A stretch of 64,000 nucleotides of DNA from Sialis fuliginosa (lineage: Eukaryota > Arthropoda > Insecta > Megaloptera > Sialidae). Position numbers and translations under genes: made by a program. Shown piece after piece: positions 45,313 through 56,070 of this stretch. Position 1 is the stretch's first letter, and each line of letters opens with the position of its first letter. The stretch covers positions 15,004,001-15,068,000 of the forward strand of contig OY540810.1 of assembly GCA_961205875.1 (NCBI GenBank), in the 5' to 3' direction. The notes below the pieces were generated by a model. The model did not search any database. It was not told where the DNA came from and was given only the letters and a program-made list of their open reading frames with translations.

Positions 45313-46260
45313 GCCATTTTTATTTTGCGCACGTGCACCTTTTTATAAAAGAATTTGGCTACCACTGGTGTACTGAATATACAAATACGTTTGTATAATA
45401 TTATGTTTATTTTGAATTAGCACATTAAAAAAATCCAGTATAGTTCGACAAAAAAATGTATCACGAGAATGAGAAAAGTAATGTCGATAAATCAAGAAAA
45501 CCGTTACAATAATATTAACTGTATAATAAAATATTTATGTTGGTAATAAAATACACACAAAAATATTTTCGTATGTGTGTATATGATATTCAAATACATA
45601 GTTCTATAAATTTAACTTTCATTTTAAATCACAAAGTTGTATGCATATATAAGTACTATTAAAAAAAAAGTAGTAGAAATAAATAAATGTGTCTTGGATA
45701 ATTTAGGTAATGTTGTAGGAAAAAAATTCACTTCCGACTGACTTTCTTAATGTGAATATATTTTACTAAAATACTTAGGAAAATATTCTACAGTCTGTCA
45801 AGTAAATACGGTTTAACTTGCAGTTGGTAAAATAAATCGCCCCAATCATTTATATTAGGTTGTAGAGGAAGCCTTTTTCCTCCATGATTTGATATGGAAC
45901 ATTCATTTGGAACCAATTTTTCCCTCAGTTATACGTAACGCGAAATTAGTTTCGTATTACACGCTTCGCGCTACGAGGTTAGGTTAGGTTATGTTCCTCT
46001 GTACGCACCCGGATGGTCCAAAAATGTCCAGTAAAGTTGCTGTCAAATACATGGGAAAGTCTTAAAAAAATTGTTTTTAAGTGGGTTCAGCAATTTAAAG
46101 TGACTAAAGCAACCAAAAATGATCGAAACGTGGTTCCATAGGCAAAGTGTCCTCAAATCTCGAGAATTTATACTTGTTTAGGAACCTACAACCTAAATGC
46201 ACAGAAAATGCTGAAGATATGCAAAAAGCTTTGTTACCGACTTCCAAGTTTTGGTATATC

Positions 46261-47343
46261 TGTTACCGGCAATGTATGAAATTCAGGCATTCTATAGAAT
46301 TCCTAGGAATTCTATACAATGCCTGACGATTTCAGGCAAAGTATGAAATATTTGTTTAATAGAAATTTATTATATACTTTGCCTAGGTATTCTATAGAAT
46401 CCCTAGGAATTCTATAGAATGCCAAGATAATATTAGGAAATGTATGAAATTAAAGACAAAATGATATTAATAAAGCAGATAGGTATTATTTAATTAATTT
46501 TTAAAAGTACAAATTCATATGTAAGATTTAGTATAGATATAGTATAACATTTGATATTTATTATAATAAATAAAATAAAATATTAGTTCAGACGCATATT
46601 ACGTATGATTTAAAATTATTAAAATAAAAACCATAGATATTATTTAAACATGCAATAACATATTAGTCCAGACGTGTATTAAGTAAGATTTAAGGCCCTT
46701 ACTGTTAAAATAACATATTTCCAAAAACAAATCAATAAACACTAGATATTATGTAGTCAACTAAAATTAATATTAGACTAGGCGCGTATTAAATAATATT
46801 TAAGGCCCTTATTGTAAAAATAACAAATTCACATGAACATTGTATAAAACTTAGATATAAATTTATCGGAAAAAAATAGTCTTAACACGTTTTAAGTAAG
46901 ATTTAAAGGCCTTAATATTATACCTATATTTTTATCTATTCTCACTTTATTTTAATTATCAAAATATATTATTTTAATTTCCAGCACAATAAATATTCTT
47001 TTAATAAAAATTCTGATAGAGCCGGAAATCGGATTAAAATTACATACTATTATTTTTTAACTGGACGAACGCAAGAAAAAAAGTTTAATAAAATTCGGTC
47101 GAATTAAAATGACAGCAATTTTTCGTCGCACCAACAAAAGAACTTACCTGGACCAAAATTAATCGATTCATCCTATTTATGTTTATATTTCATACATTGC
47201 CGGCTATCACTTAGGTATTCTATAGAATGCCTAGGAAATGTATATAATTAAATTCATTTCATACATTGCCTGGTGATTTTAGGCATTCTACAGAATACCT
47301 AGGAATTCTATAGAATGCCGTATTTCATACATTGCCGGTAACA
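46261..47343. mobile_element. 1.08-kb inverted-repeat element nested in the Tc1 copy
   Basis: The left end TGTTACCGGCAATGTATGAA mirrors the right end TTCATACATTGCCGGTAACA. The flanks suggest a 4-bp TATC duplication (46,257-46,260 and 47,344-47,347); read with slightly shorter ends it could be ATATC. Both subterminal zones hold palindromes of the type TTCTATAGAATTCCTAGGAA within GGCATTC...GAATGCC. The middle has tandem units (46,581-46,920). No open frame codes for a transposase. The superfamily is unresolved: a 4-bp duplication would fit Sola- or Chapaev-like groups. Confidence 0.9.
46581..46920 (+). repeat. Tandem units of 80-110 bp inside the nested element
   Basis: Units begin near 46,581, 46,661, 46,771 and 46,876 with TTAGTCCAGACGTGTATTAA-type words and continue GTAAGATTTAAGGCCCTTAC and TGTTAAAATAACATAT. 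Spacing varies. Related units occur alone at 2634-2765. Confidence 0.82.
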
Positions 47344-47763
47344 TATCGATGAAACAAGGACTGGATCCTTTAGGAGGACAACGATCCCAAACATCGCAGG
47401 AAGCTGTGCACCGGATGAAAAGAGCAGTCTGGTATCATTACGCTTTATTGGTCCTCGCAGTCACCTGATGCAAATCCTCTTGAGAATATGTGGGGGTACA
47501 TAAAACACAAGCTTCGTGGAAGAAAAGTTTTTGATTTGAAGTAGCTGTCTTGAGAAATTCGTTGCATTTTGGAGGTCTCTGCCACGTGAGTACGCTGAAA
47601 ATCTGGTCGGAGGTTTCGGGCCATTATTGTCTCTGGTGGTGACTGGATGAAGTATAAATGAAATTGAATTTTGGTCCAAATCATAGACCAAGCATAATAC
47701 ATTTTTTTTTAAATAATTGTTTAAACAAATTAAGCCGTACACGCTCTTACTTGATATACTGTA

Positions 47764-48029
47764 TATAGTATAAGCTCTGCAATGTGAGGTCAATTCAAAA
47801 TTAAATAATTTTACAGTTATTTTGAAGATGAATTTATTATAATTATATTTAAATATTTAATTTATGCTAATTTAAAAAAATACATCTGTAAATAAATTAT
47901 GATCAAATATTAAAATTTTTCTGCGACACGAATGTAATAAATTTATCTATATTAATAAATTAATAACTGTTGTATCAAAACAAGAAATCTAATTGATAAA
48001 AAAAACGGATTGTTTTTTCGCCATAACCA
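47764..48029. other. AT-rich stretch, nothing recognised
   Basis: No repeat partner or credible frame. Confidence 0.4.
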
Positions 48030-48235
48030 AAAAATGTATGATATGTGATCATTTCTATCCCATGAATCCTTACCACACGCATAACTCATGAACCACTTTA
48101 CTAATTTTAATGAAACTTGGTTTGTTAATTCGGCCTGGTTATTAGATGGTCCTATATAAAAATCATCAAAATCGAGTGGTAAAAAAGATAAAGAGGGGTA
48201 TTCCAATCTTTTGTTTTAAAATATCTCAATAACTA
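48030..48235 (-). repeat. Dispersed repeat E, reverse copy
   Basis: CCCATGAATCCTTACCACAC, GCATAACTCATGAACCACTT, TTAATGAAACTTGG, AAAATCATCAAAATCGAG and AAAATATCTCAATAACTAG match the reverse of 31,560-31,770. The frame at 47,952-48,206 lies in it and is not a gene. Confidence 0.82.
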
Positions 48236-48289
48236 GTGAAAATTGTAAATAATCTTTTTTATTGACTGTACAGCATTAAATCTCTACCT

Positions 48290-49015
48290 CTATATAAAAG
48301 GAAGTTCTATTTTCTACATGTTCCAGGTAAACTCGAAAACTACTGAACCGATTTTAATGCAGTATTCACCAATAGTTAGATCATTTTTCAGTGGGTATTC
48401 TTAGCTATTAATATTTTATGAAAACCTAAGATTTAACATTAAAAGACGTGTTTTGTTTCCATGATGTTACAGCATACAACTGTCATTTACATATATAAAA
48501 ACATCGTAAGCCATGGAATAAAGAATTCTATAATTTACTGTTTCAATATTTTATTAATTTAGATCACTATGATCATGTCTCTTTCAAATATTTTGTCGAA
48601 CAATCGTATGATGAATGAAAGATAAAGTATTGAAATTGATTATGATTGTTGCTAACCTATTTTTTTCATACAAATTCTAAGATGGGCCTGGTGTTTGAAA
48701 ATATAATTTTACACGATTTTCTCAGTAACTACTGAATGGATTTTATTCCGGTTTTCACTAATGGATAGGTTAGGTTTAGGTATATAATTTGTGGGTATAT
48801 TGTGTAAATTTCATGAAATCGGAAAAAAACAATTCACGGTGAACCGTGTGTTGTGGGCATGTTAGGTGGGTAAATTAAAAAAAATTATATGTATTTCATT
48901 ATTCTTAGTCAAATATGAATGCCAAAGAATATAATTTGAACTATTTACATCACTATTATTTTGTGGGTATTAACTCGGGTAACACTGGGTCCTATGTACT
49001 AGTTTTCTATATAAA
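48290..49015 (+). repeat. Dispersed repeat M, decayed, two related parts
   Basis: AACTCGAAAACTACTGAACC with GATTTTAATGCAGTATTCAC (48,331) is echoed by CAGTAACTACTGAATGGATT and TTATTCCGGTTTTCACTAAT (48,722). It closes with GGGTAACACTGGGTCC-TATGTACTAGTTTT near 48,976-49,006. Phrases of this kind are common at the ends of old retroelements in insects. That identity is from memory, not shown here. Confidence 0.6.
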
Positions 49016-49366
49016 AATATCTGCCTTGGGAACCACGGGACTTTCTTATACCTAACCTAACCTAACCTAACAGTGAATTGTATACGTGATTCTTTGTTTA
49101 TTAAAACATTTCTAACAAACTAACAAGAAAGAACAAAATGAATAATTTTATATTTATATAACAAGTGATTTTTTTAACGTAATAACTGAAAACGGATGTT
49201 TAGTCTTGTAAATTTTTGGATTATTTTTGAAATAAGAAAAAAATGTTTTAGAGAAAAAATGTCGAGTATGTTATTATCTATAATTTATTCCCCATACATT
49301 TTTTTCCAACATTTATGATTTAGCCAGAAAGAATTTTTTTATGTAATTATTTAGATTCACCTACAC

Positions 49367-49500
49367 AGTTCACTCTCAGTATTACGTATAAGAAAGTCCC
49401 ATGTTACCTACGGCAAATACACACACTGTTCAATCTCTGTAATACGTTTAAGAAAGTCCCATGACACTCATGGCAGATATTTCTCCTCTGTTATGAACCA
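49367..49500 (+). repeat. Dispersed repeat F, two tandem units
   Basis: AGTTCACTCTCAGTATTACG, TATAAGAAAGTCCCATGTTA and a second unit TGTTCAATCTCTGTAATACG, TTTAAGAAAGTCCCATGACA followed by CATGGCAGATATTTCTCC. The unit is about 60 bp. The same word is inverted at 49,028-49,052 beside a CCTAACCTAACCTAACC run. Confidence 0.82.
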
Positions 49501-49559
49501 TTTGAATTATAATTAATTTTTTTTTTTAAATTCGTTTTTACAAAAAAATTAATAGAACA

Positions 49560-49975
49560 TAAATTATAGATATAGATATTACCTACATTTTTTAACTTAA
49601 CCATTTTTCTCTATTTCGCACTGTTTCAGAATAATTCGAAAAATTAAAAAATCGACGTAGGTAAACATCCGTATCCGGTTGAAAGATCGTTTTCAAAAAT
49701 AGGACGTTTTCTTCCCAGCCAAAAATTAATCTTAAATATAAAATATCACCCTTCTACGATTTTTCGTATTTGAGTTACAGCGCTTACAGACAGACAGACA
49801 GACATACAGACGGACACACAGACATCATGGCGAAAATAGTCAGAATGGATTCAGGGAAGGTCAAAATAGATAATTCCGTCAAAATCCGGAGTTCGAAAAA
49901 AATCGGCTTCACTATACTTACTTATGCTAATGTATATTTCATATACTTACATGGTATAAGAAAGTAAAAAGGTTA
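49560..49975 (+). repeat. Dispersed repeat N, copy 1
   Basis: CTTAAATATAAAATATCACC, CTTCTACGATTTTTCGTATT, GAGTTACAGCGCTTACAGAC, a CAGACAGACAGACA run, CATGGCGAAAATAGTCAGAA, GGAGTTCGAAAAAAATCGGC and TTATGCTAATGTATAT-TTC occur in order. Copy 2 is at 58,980-59,475. The frame at 49,770-49,967 is repeat-derived. Confidence 0.82.
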
Positions 49976-50963
49976 TTACAACTTTTGCAGTAAAATATTT
50001 CTTACGCTTATATGTTTTAATTTTATAGTTCAAAATGTGTTTAGAACGACGAAAATTGTATAGAATATTTCTTGTAACGTACTAAATCTATTAAAAGGTT
50101 TTATAGTAAAATATTTCCTTATAAAGATTGCAAAATTTAGCAGATTTAATTTACAATTAATCAATCAATATAGAATATTTGACAATTACTAAATACTATA
50201 ATATTCAAAGATATTACCCATATACTTCTCAAAGTTAAATGACAGAGTACCAGCTGTACCAGCATAATGGTTTTTGAAAAGAAAAATATTAACTGGCCTC
50301 CTCAATGAGCTTTTAAGGGTCTTTAAATTAATCTATTGTTGAAGGATACATAAGGAATTCTCTACATATGGTTTTTATTAACTATTTAAGACTTGGCATT
50401 TATTTCAATGCATTTTGAATACGGTTTTGGATGTTTAAACAGTAAATAACATACTTGTTATTTGGAATAAAGTGCATTAAAAATTTAATTGAGCCGTTAA
50501 GAAACATATATATTTAAGAACATATATATTTTTGTTGATTTTGAATAATATCGATTTAAAAAATATCTCCCATTTGATAATTTTAAATTTAATTTATATT
50601 TTATTTCGAAAACTTGAAAAAAAATGTTTCGGACAATCAATTTATTTTTATTTTTTCTCGTAGAATCAGGCCTTTAAAATAAAAATAAATATTCTTATAA
50701 AAAAAATACACAAAAACGATCACAATTAAAAAATTCTGTCTGAAAAGTTTTTATCTAAATTGCTAATTTTTCAATGCAAAAATACTGGAAAAGTTATTAA
50801 TAATTAAATTTAACAATTTTGAAGTCGGTGCCAAGCAAATAAAAATATTTTTAAGGAAGAAAAAAAGAAAACCAACTTCAAAAACTGTTTAATTTAATTA
50901 TTATATACTTTTCAGGTTTTTTTTAAGTCGGTTTTACTTTTTTATTAAAAAGTATTTTATTAC
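49976..50963. other. Unclassified AT-rich stretch
   Basis: It includes a phrase AAAAACCAACTTCAAAAACTG (about 50,868; written as 20 or fewer in parts: AAAACCAACTTCAAAAACTG) and AAGTCGGTTTTACTTTTTT near 50,925, a pattern known from retroelement ends in insects. No coding frame was recognised. Confidence 0.4.
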
Positions 50964-51668
50964 TAGCTGTGCCCGCGGTTTCGCTCGCGTGGACTACGGA
51001 ATTACTGTTTAAGATTTTTAAATAGAGTTGAATTAAGTACAAACACGATTAGTTATTATTGTAATAATAACTAAACAACACTTAAATTACCTAACAAAAA
51101 TGAATCAGAACAAAAAGTACAAATACTTTTTGTATTGTTTAAATTTAAAAGTTAATTATTGAAATCAAAATAAACAATTGACGACAAAAAACACAACGAC
51201 CGAGCCGAGGGAGTCCGAATGCCAGCCGAGCGCGTACGAATCGCTCCTTCTGCCCCGCTCGGACGTGCCACTTCTTCATTAGTTCGCTGTGTTATTAATA
51301 ATATGTGACCGTAAATAACTTATTTAAAGTTATTTCTTAAACTATATGACCAAATTGGATGTTGTTGTTGTTGCAAATTATATCTACATTAAGTACTTAT
51401 GACGATTAAATCATTTATTTCGATAAGGATTAATGTTTTGCAGGTCATAATATTGATCAATATTGAACGGTTTAGGCAAGAGAGCGTGCTGGCGGCAAAC
51501 TTTTTTCCGACTTGATTTACTATTATCGTCTCTGCTTATTCCTTATGATACCTATTGTAACATATCTATGAATTTAAAAAATCACGTTAATCGGATAAGT
51601 GGTTCTCGAGTTATAAGCACATTAACGGAAAGACAGATAGACAGACGTTGAGCTTTATATATATTTAT
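50964..51668 (+). repeat. Dispersed repeat D, nearly full copy with internal deletion
   Basis: It starts AGCTGTGCCCGCGGTTTCGC and runs through GAATTAAGTACAAACACGAT, CATTTATTTCGATAAGGATT and TTTTGCAGGTCAT. It then jumps to AATATTGATCAATATTGAAC, lacking the segment that holds AGTCCACG and AAGCAGTCAT in other copies. It ends AGACAGATAGACAGACG and TTTATATATAT. This copy defines both ends of the family. The frame at 51,463-51,651 is not a gene. Confidence 0.9.
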
Positions 51669-52369
51669 TATAAAATCATTTATCATTCCATTTTTAATTT
51701 AGTTAATCGTTTCGGTTTCTGAATTGAAAGGTCGTATACTCTGTATTTTTCCTATGTTCTTTGAACCTGACTTAAAAGTTTTCTTTTATTTTATTAATAG
51801 TTACGAGATGGAATTTAAATAAACACTAATGAATTAATTAAATACAGGTTTCGTTTTTTTCAACTACAACCCAGAGATATGCTATTTACGTTCTAGATAA
51901 TTTCTTTTTCTAGTCGTATCACATTCGCATTCTATGTATTTATCGGATAGATTAAAAAAAAGTCTCCTATTTGGTGACATAGAAATTCTAGTACTAACCG
52001 TAAACCACAAAAACTTCATATAATTATCTGAATTGTCGGTTTTAATTTTTCCAAAATTTTGGAGAAAAATGACCATAAATTTTGAAATTAAATTTTTAAA
52101 AATTTGGTAGGATTTGATTTTAGTTTACGGATTTGAAATCAGCTTGTTAAAATCTATATAATGACGATCGCCCATTTCTGAATTTTAAGCGATTCACAGA
52201 TTTAAAGCACTTTGTTGCCAAGCATATACATATGTATAAGGTGACTTACAACGAATGTAAAACATAATTAATAGTAGTAGATCGAGGTTGTTTTTAAAGC
52301 AAAAAACTTTCTAAAAAACAAAAAAATATTAAAATGGATGGCCCGGTTACCCCATACACCCCTGGGCTA
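51669..52369. other. Unclassified AT-rich stretch
   Basis: No repeat partner, RNA gene or credible frame was recognised. Confidence 0.4.
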
Positions 52370-52534
52370 AATAATTATTGGTTGTTTTGTTACTGAAAAT
52401 CGATACTACTTAATTAATAATACTAAATCGATTATTAAATTTCATCACTGTATCACAATCGGTTCTTCAGATATTAAACAAAAACTAATCATTTTTGAGC
52501 TCCCTCAAGAAAAATTTCCACAAACATGTTCATA
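52370..52534 (+). repeat. Single arm of the 38,782-39,694 foldback family
   Basis: TATTGGTTGTTTTGTTACTG, AAAATCGATACTACTTAATT, CACTGTATCACAATCGGTTC, GATATTAAACAAAAACTAAT and GAGCTCCCTCAAGAAAAATT match 39,490-39,650. It stops exactly where a hAT-like MITE begins. Confidence 0.82.
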
Positions 52535-52782
52535 CAGTGGTGTAGCTAGGGGTTAGTGGAACCGGTCCCCGCCGGGTCTAGTGAGCCAGCAAAATGGGTC
52601 AGAAAAGCATTATTACGATAAAAAAGGTGAAATGAATTAAATAGTCCTCAGAAACTAAAATAGGGCGCATGAAAAGATCATCAATAATAGTAAGGACGCG
52701 CAAAAGTGAGGGGGCGTTAAGTGACATCAAAAAAGTCTTCGATTTTATCAGGGGGGCACAGCAACCTCTAGCTAAGCCACTA
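52535..52782 (+). mobile_element. hAT-like MITE, no clear duplication
   Basis: It starts CAGTGGTGTAGCTAGGGGTT and ends AACCTCTAGCTAAGCCACTA, an inverted pair with several mismatches. It shares GGCAAAATGGGTCAGAA-like words with the fragment at 5545. The flanks TGTTCATA and TGTTTGTT agree only partly, so the element may be old or edge-rearranged. Confidence 0.75.
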
Positions 52783-52789
52783 TGTTTGT

Positions 52790-52897
52790 TTTTAAGGTTC
52801 CGAAGAAACCCTAAAAACTTAAACCCTATTAATTTTCTCACTTTGTGGTCCGTCCGCCCTTTTCAGTGAAAGCAAAATATCTCGTAAACTACATGTA
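52790..52897 (+). repeat. Short dispersed repeat with GTCCGTCCG
   Basis: AAGGTTCCGAAGAAACC and CTATTAATTTTCTCACTTTG, GTCCGTCCGCCC, TTTTCAGTGAAAGCAAAATA and TCTCGTAAACTAC match the block at 11,485-11,560. It is the target of the TA element that starts at 52,900. Confidence 0.75.
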
Positions 52898-52899
52898 TA

Positions 52900-54358
52900 C
52901 ACGGAGAGAAAAATCTTAGAAAAATTACTGTGCTCTGCACTATAAACGATGTGCGAAAGTCGAATATGGTCAATTTTATACGGTAAAATAAGAAAAATTA
53001 AAATTCATAATATAAAAAGTAAAGGACACAATAGTATTTTTTAAAATACAGGCCAGCGAAATTTATAAAACAGCACAGTAAAAAGTTCCTATCTCGACAA
53101 ATTTGTATTTTTTAATTGTTTTTCTTAAAAAAAATGCTATTTAAGTTGATGTAAATTATTAGGCGGTCTGATAAATTTTACAATACTGACTTATAAAATT
53201 CAATGATATTTCAAAGATATCTGGCAAAAGCAGAAAGAAAGAAAAAGACAGAAGATACCAATTATGTTGAAAACACAAAAACTAAAAATGTGATATCTCA
53301 TTAACTGTTTATCGTGGAGATGTATGTATGGTTTTATTTTGTTTGTAAAACGATTCTCTAAAAATCATACGCATCATGTCTAGATCTCAGATTTATGGTT
53401 TTCGATATATCTTAATAGAAAGTTAGGATATAAAGCAAATTTTACTATCAGCATAAACAAGGTAGTAAGGTTCGAGTACAGTCGGCTATTTTCGATCTTC
53501 CGACGGCCTATAAGCTGACAGTTACATACATATTTAGAATGTATATTTGTTTTAAAAGTACATATTGTAATTGTGTAGTGTTTTCTATTTTAAAGATATT
53601 TTTCTATGTTATCGTGATTTTAAAGTATTATATTTTAATTTATATTCAAAATTGTTTTTAGTGTGAATAATATTTAAAGCGGGACGTGTAGCATATTTAG
53701 ATTTAAAATGGCTATGATTGTTTTTATTTTATTAAAATTATTGTTTTGTGCGAATTTTAAATGAATGTGGGTGATAAATGTTTTACAATAATGTTTTGTT
53801 CGGTTTTAATGTGTTATTTTTAGAAGTTTTATTTGTAAAATAAGTTTTGACAGATATAGGTTAGTTTAGATTTTAGATATTGAAAATACCTACGTTATTT
53901 TATATTTAATTTGTTCTGTGAATCGGTCTCTTTGCACATGTATTGGTTGTCATATCTTTATGTAAATTGTTCTACAACTATATTTGTAAACTATTATTAG
54001 TTGTAAAATTCAAAACAATGTATATTATATAAATAAATCGATAACTTTCTTAAAATGAAATTGCTTTTTATTGTTTTTACCTTTCTGTTTGAAAAAAAAA
54101 AATAAGCTATAGAAATTTTACTGAATCGGTAAGGCCGGTAAGGCAGTTTTCTGATACAGCGTTCCAAATATTACCATGCTAGCACCGTAATTTCTACCGT
54201 GATAAAAAAGCAATTTATATAATGTAAGCACTGATAATTTTTATATGGACGTATAAATATTTTTTACTTGTATCGTCGATTGCGCACGCATTATAAGAGA
54301 GCACAGTAATTTTTCTAAGATTTTCTGTATAAAAATTATCATGACTTTTCTCTCTGTG
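52900..54358. mobile_element. TA-flanked DNA transposon (CACGGAGAG ends)
   Basis: The left end CACGGAGAGAAAAATC and the right end (inverted) CACAGAGAGAAAAGTC are bounded by TA at 52,898-52,899 and 54,359-54,360. A second inverted block, CTTAGAAAAATTACTGTGCT, lies 16 bp in at the left and about 40 bp in at the right. Length 1459 bp. No transposase frame. The ends resemble those of 18,423-20,887, so the two may share a mobilising enzyme. The interior from about 53,560 to 54,060 is T-rich on the plus strand and contains AATAAA-like words. Confidence 0.88.
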
Positions 54359-54429
54359 TATAAGCTAGAAACTTGAAATTTTTATCTCTAGTAAATGATG
54401 TATAAATTTGTTGAAAAAATAATTTTTCA

Positions 54430-54449
54430 GGGGGGGGGGGGGGGGGGGG
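54430..54449 (+). repeat. Run of 20 G
   Basis: An uninterrupted homopolymer of 20 G lies between two AT-rich sides. It is the longest of several G or C runs in the window and a likely four-stranded-structure or polymerase-slippage site. Its true length may differ from the assembly. Confidence 0.85.
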
Positions 54450-54469
54450 CTAAGAAGCTAAAGCTATGT

Positions 54470-55040
54470 AAAAAAATATTTTTTTTATACCAAGGCATGT
54501 GGCACGTCAAAATGTATATCCAAACAAGTGGAATTTTACCTTTTTGATTATTTTTGTATAAATCAAAAATGGTGCATTTAAAAGAAAATGAAAAAAAAAT
54601 TGTATAGCAAGACGTGTGGGGTATCAAAATGTAGATCACAAACAGTAGAATTTGACCCTATTTTTTTTCTAACTCAAAAATTACACCTGTAGGGGACTTC
54701 AAGCAGTAATTTATTTTGTCCACCCCTCCTCAAACTCGGTAAGTACGGACTCAAAAAACTTTAAAAAAATTTGGTAACGAGACTACCGACAAATACTAAA
54801 ATCAACATTATCATTTTAAATTTTGGAGACAGAGAGAGTCGTCATATAATTTTTTATTTTTATTTTCTTATCTAGGCCTGTGGGGTGTCAAAATGTATAT
54901 CTCAATTAGTAGAATATGACCCTATTTTTATATTATTTTCTAACTAAAAAATGCACTTAAGGCTCCAAACAGTCCACGTAGTACGTACTTCGGAACCTTT
55001 ATGGCATACACTCATGTGTGTCTTGACCGAATTATTTTAA
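54470..55040 (+). repeat. Dispersed repeat P, copy 2
   Basis: CAAGGCATGTGGCACGTCAA, GGTATCAAAATGTAGATCAC, CACCTGTAGGGGACTTCAAG, ACTACCGACAAATACTAAAA and the end GTAGTACGTACTTCGGAACC then ATGGCATACACTCATGTGTG reproduce the copy at 1-545, with about two units. Confidence 0.85.
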
Positions 55041-55639
55041 TCATCATGTACATATATAATATACAGTAGGTACAGCGTTTCAAAATAGAAAACGAGTCTG
55101 TCTATACTAGTAAATTATAAATAGAGTTTAAGAGAATCGGTTGTAAATAACAATAATTTAAAAGTTTAGAAACATCCATTATATCGGTCGAGTATGACAT
55201 TGCCTTCAGCAAGGTTTTAAGTGACCATTGAAACTGGTTGCCCATCCTTAAAGTCAAACATTGGCTTCGCTTCGCACAACAGTACTAAACAATTGGGGAC
55301 TGTCGCACTTTAATCGATACGCAATTAGTCGTATAATAAACTTGGTTCGATTGTTTTGGGAATTATGCACCGCACAGTGGTGTGCTGGAAGTATTAATTA
55401 GGTTTGGATCTTAAGTTCATTTAATCGAGTACAATTATTGATTGATTTACAAGTTAGATACGACGTTACGAATTTTTATATCGAAATTTAGATAAACGGA
55501 GGGGGGGGGGGGGATATAATGATATTTTTTACTCTGAGTACTTTAATTTTATTTCAAAGTCAACGAACCTGAATCTGAATTCGAACTTTTTCATAGATAA
55601 CCGGTAACCATATATTTTTAAAAGGTTTAATAAATTATT
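55041..55639. other. Unclassified stretch with a run of 13 G
   Basis: G run at 55,501-55,513. GAACCTGAATCTGAATTCGA near 55,567 may be the GAACC-rich left end of element H copy 2. Nothing else was recognised. Confidence 0.4.
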
Positions 55640-56070
55640 TTTAATATTTTAATATTTTTCTCCAATGATTTTTAAAAGAGATTATAAAATGATCTAACTG
55701 GAAATCTGTTTGAATTTTATGAATGATGTGATTTAAATCAAAGTAAAATTTATATATTTTTTTACTTTTTTTTTATTCTATAACTTAATTACATTTCAAT
55801 TTGCAAAAAAAATCTGAAAAGTAGAGGTTACAATCTTTAAAATGTTTTTTTATTTTTTTCCCTTTTTTAATAGCAATATTTTAATGGCTATTAATGTTTT
55901 TTTCTTCTTAAGAAATTGTTTTATTTGTTAATTATATTTTTTTTAACAACATATTTTGTTTCAATTACAAACCTGAACCTGAACTCTAAAAAAATAACGG
56001 AACCTAAATAGTTCGCCCATGCTGAACCGAAACCCGAATCATAAATAAATTTCGGTTCAAGTCCCTGATT
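55640..56070 (+). mobile_element. Element H copy 2
   Basis: AATATTTTTCTCCAATGATT, TTTTTAAAAGAGATTATAAA, CTGGAAATCTGTTTGA, ACATTTCAATTTGC and TTTCAATTACAAACCTGAAC mirror the order at 11,350-11,925. It ends GGTTCAAGTCCCTGA. On the minus strand the end reads TCAGGGACTTGAACCG. It lacks the extra block found in copy 1. Confidence 0.72.

Larger units (their letters stand above)
46005..47663 (+). pseudogene. Tc1/mariner-type transposase pseudogene
   Basis: The product would cut and join transposon ends through a DDE/D active site. An N-terminal piece encodes MSSKVAVKYMGKS, then after a frameshift IVFKWVQQFKVTKATKNDR, resembling the helix-turn-helix region (FVxKWVQRxK) of Tc1 transposases. After the insertion, the frame from about 47,374 reads EDNDPKHRRKLC, a stop, then WSSQSPDANPLENMWGYIKH and KLRGRKVFDLK. 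The catalytic Asp (47,377-47,379) and Glu (47,482-47,484) are separated by 34 residues, which is the DD34E spacing. A terminal GGDWMKYK fits the usual C-terminus. Broken by several stops, a frameshift, the 1.08-kb insertion and probable loss of about 100 codons including the first Asp region. Confidence 0.9.
45791..47761 (+). mobile_element. Tc1/mariner-type element, decayed, with nested insertion
   Basis: The left end CAGTCTGTCAAGTAAATACG and the right end (inverted) CAGTATATCAAGTAAGAGCG are flanked by TA at 45,789-45,790 and 47,762-47,763. It holds a broken transposase with a DD34E signature. Removing the insertion 46,261-47,343 leaves about 0.89 kb, short for a complete Tc1-type element, so an internal deletion is likely as well. 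The ends diverge after about 16 bp, consistent with age. Confidence 0.9.

Noticed and set aside
46000..46260. A second, separate transposase gene upstream of the nested insertion
   Set aside because: The helix-turn-helix-like piece and the DD34E piece lie between one pair of CAGT ends with TA flanks, so they are parts of the same broken gene.
47445..47793. Minus-strand frames of 85 and 110 codons
   Set aside because: They lie antisense to the recognisable Tc1-type transposase relic, which explains their length.
49053..49072. CCTAACCTAACCTAACC as a telomere array
   Set aside because: Only a few units and embedded in dispersed repeats; a short internal run, not a telomere.
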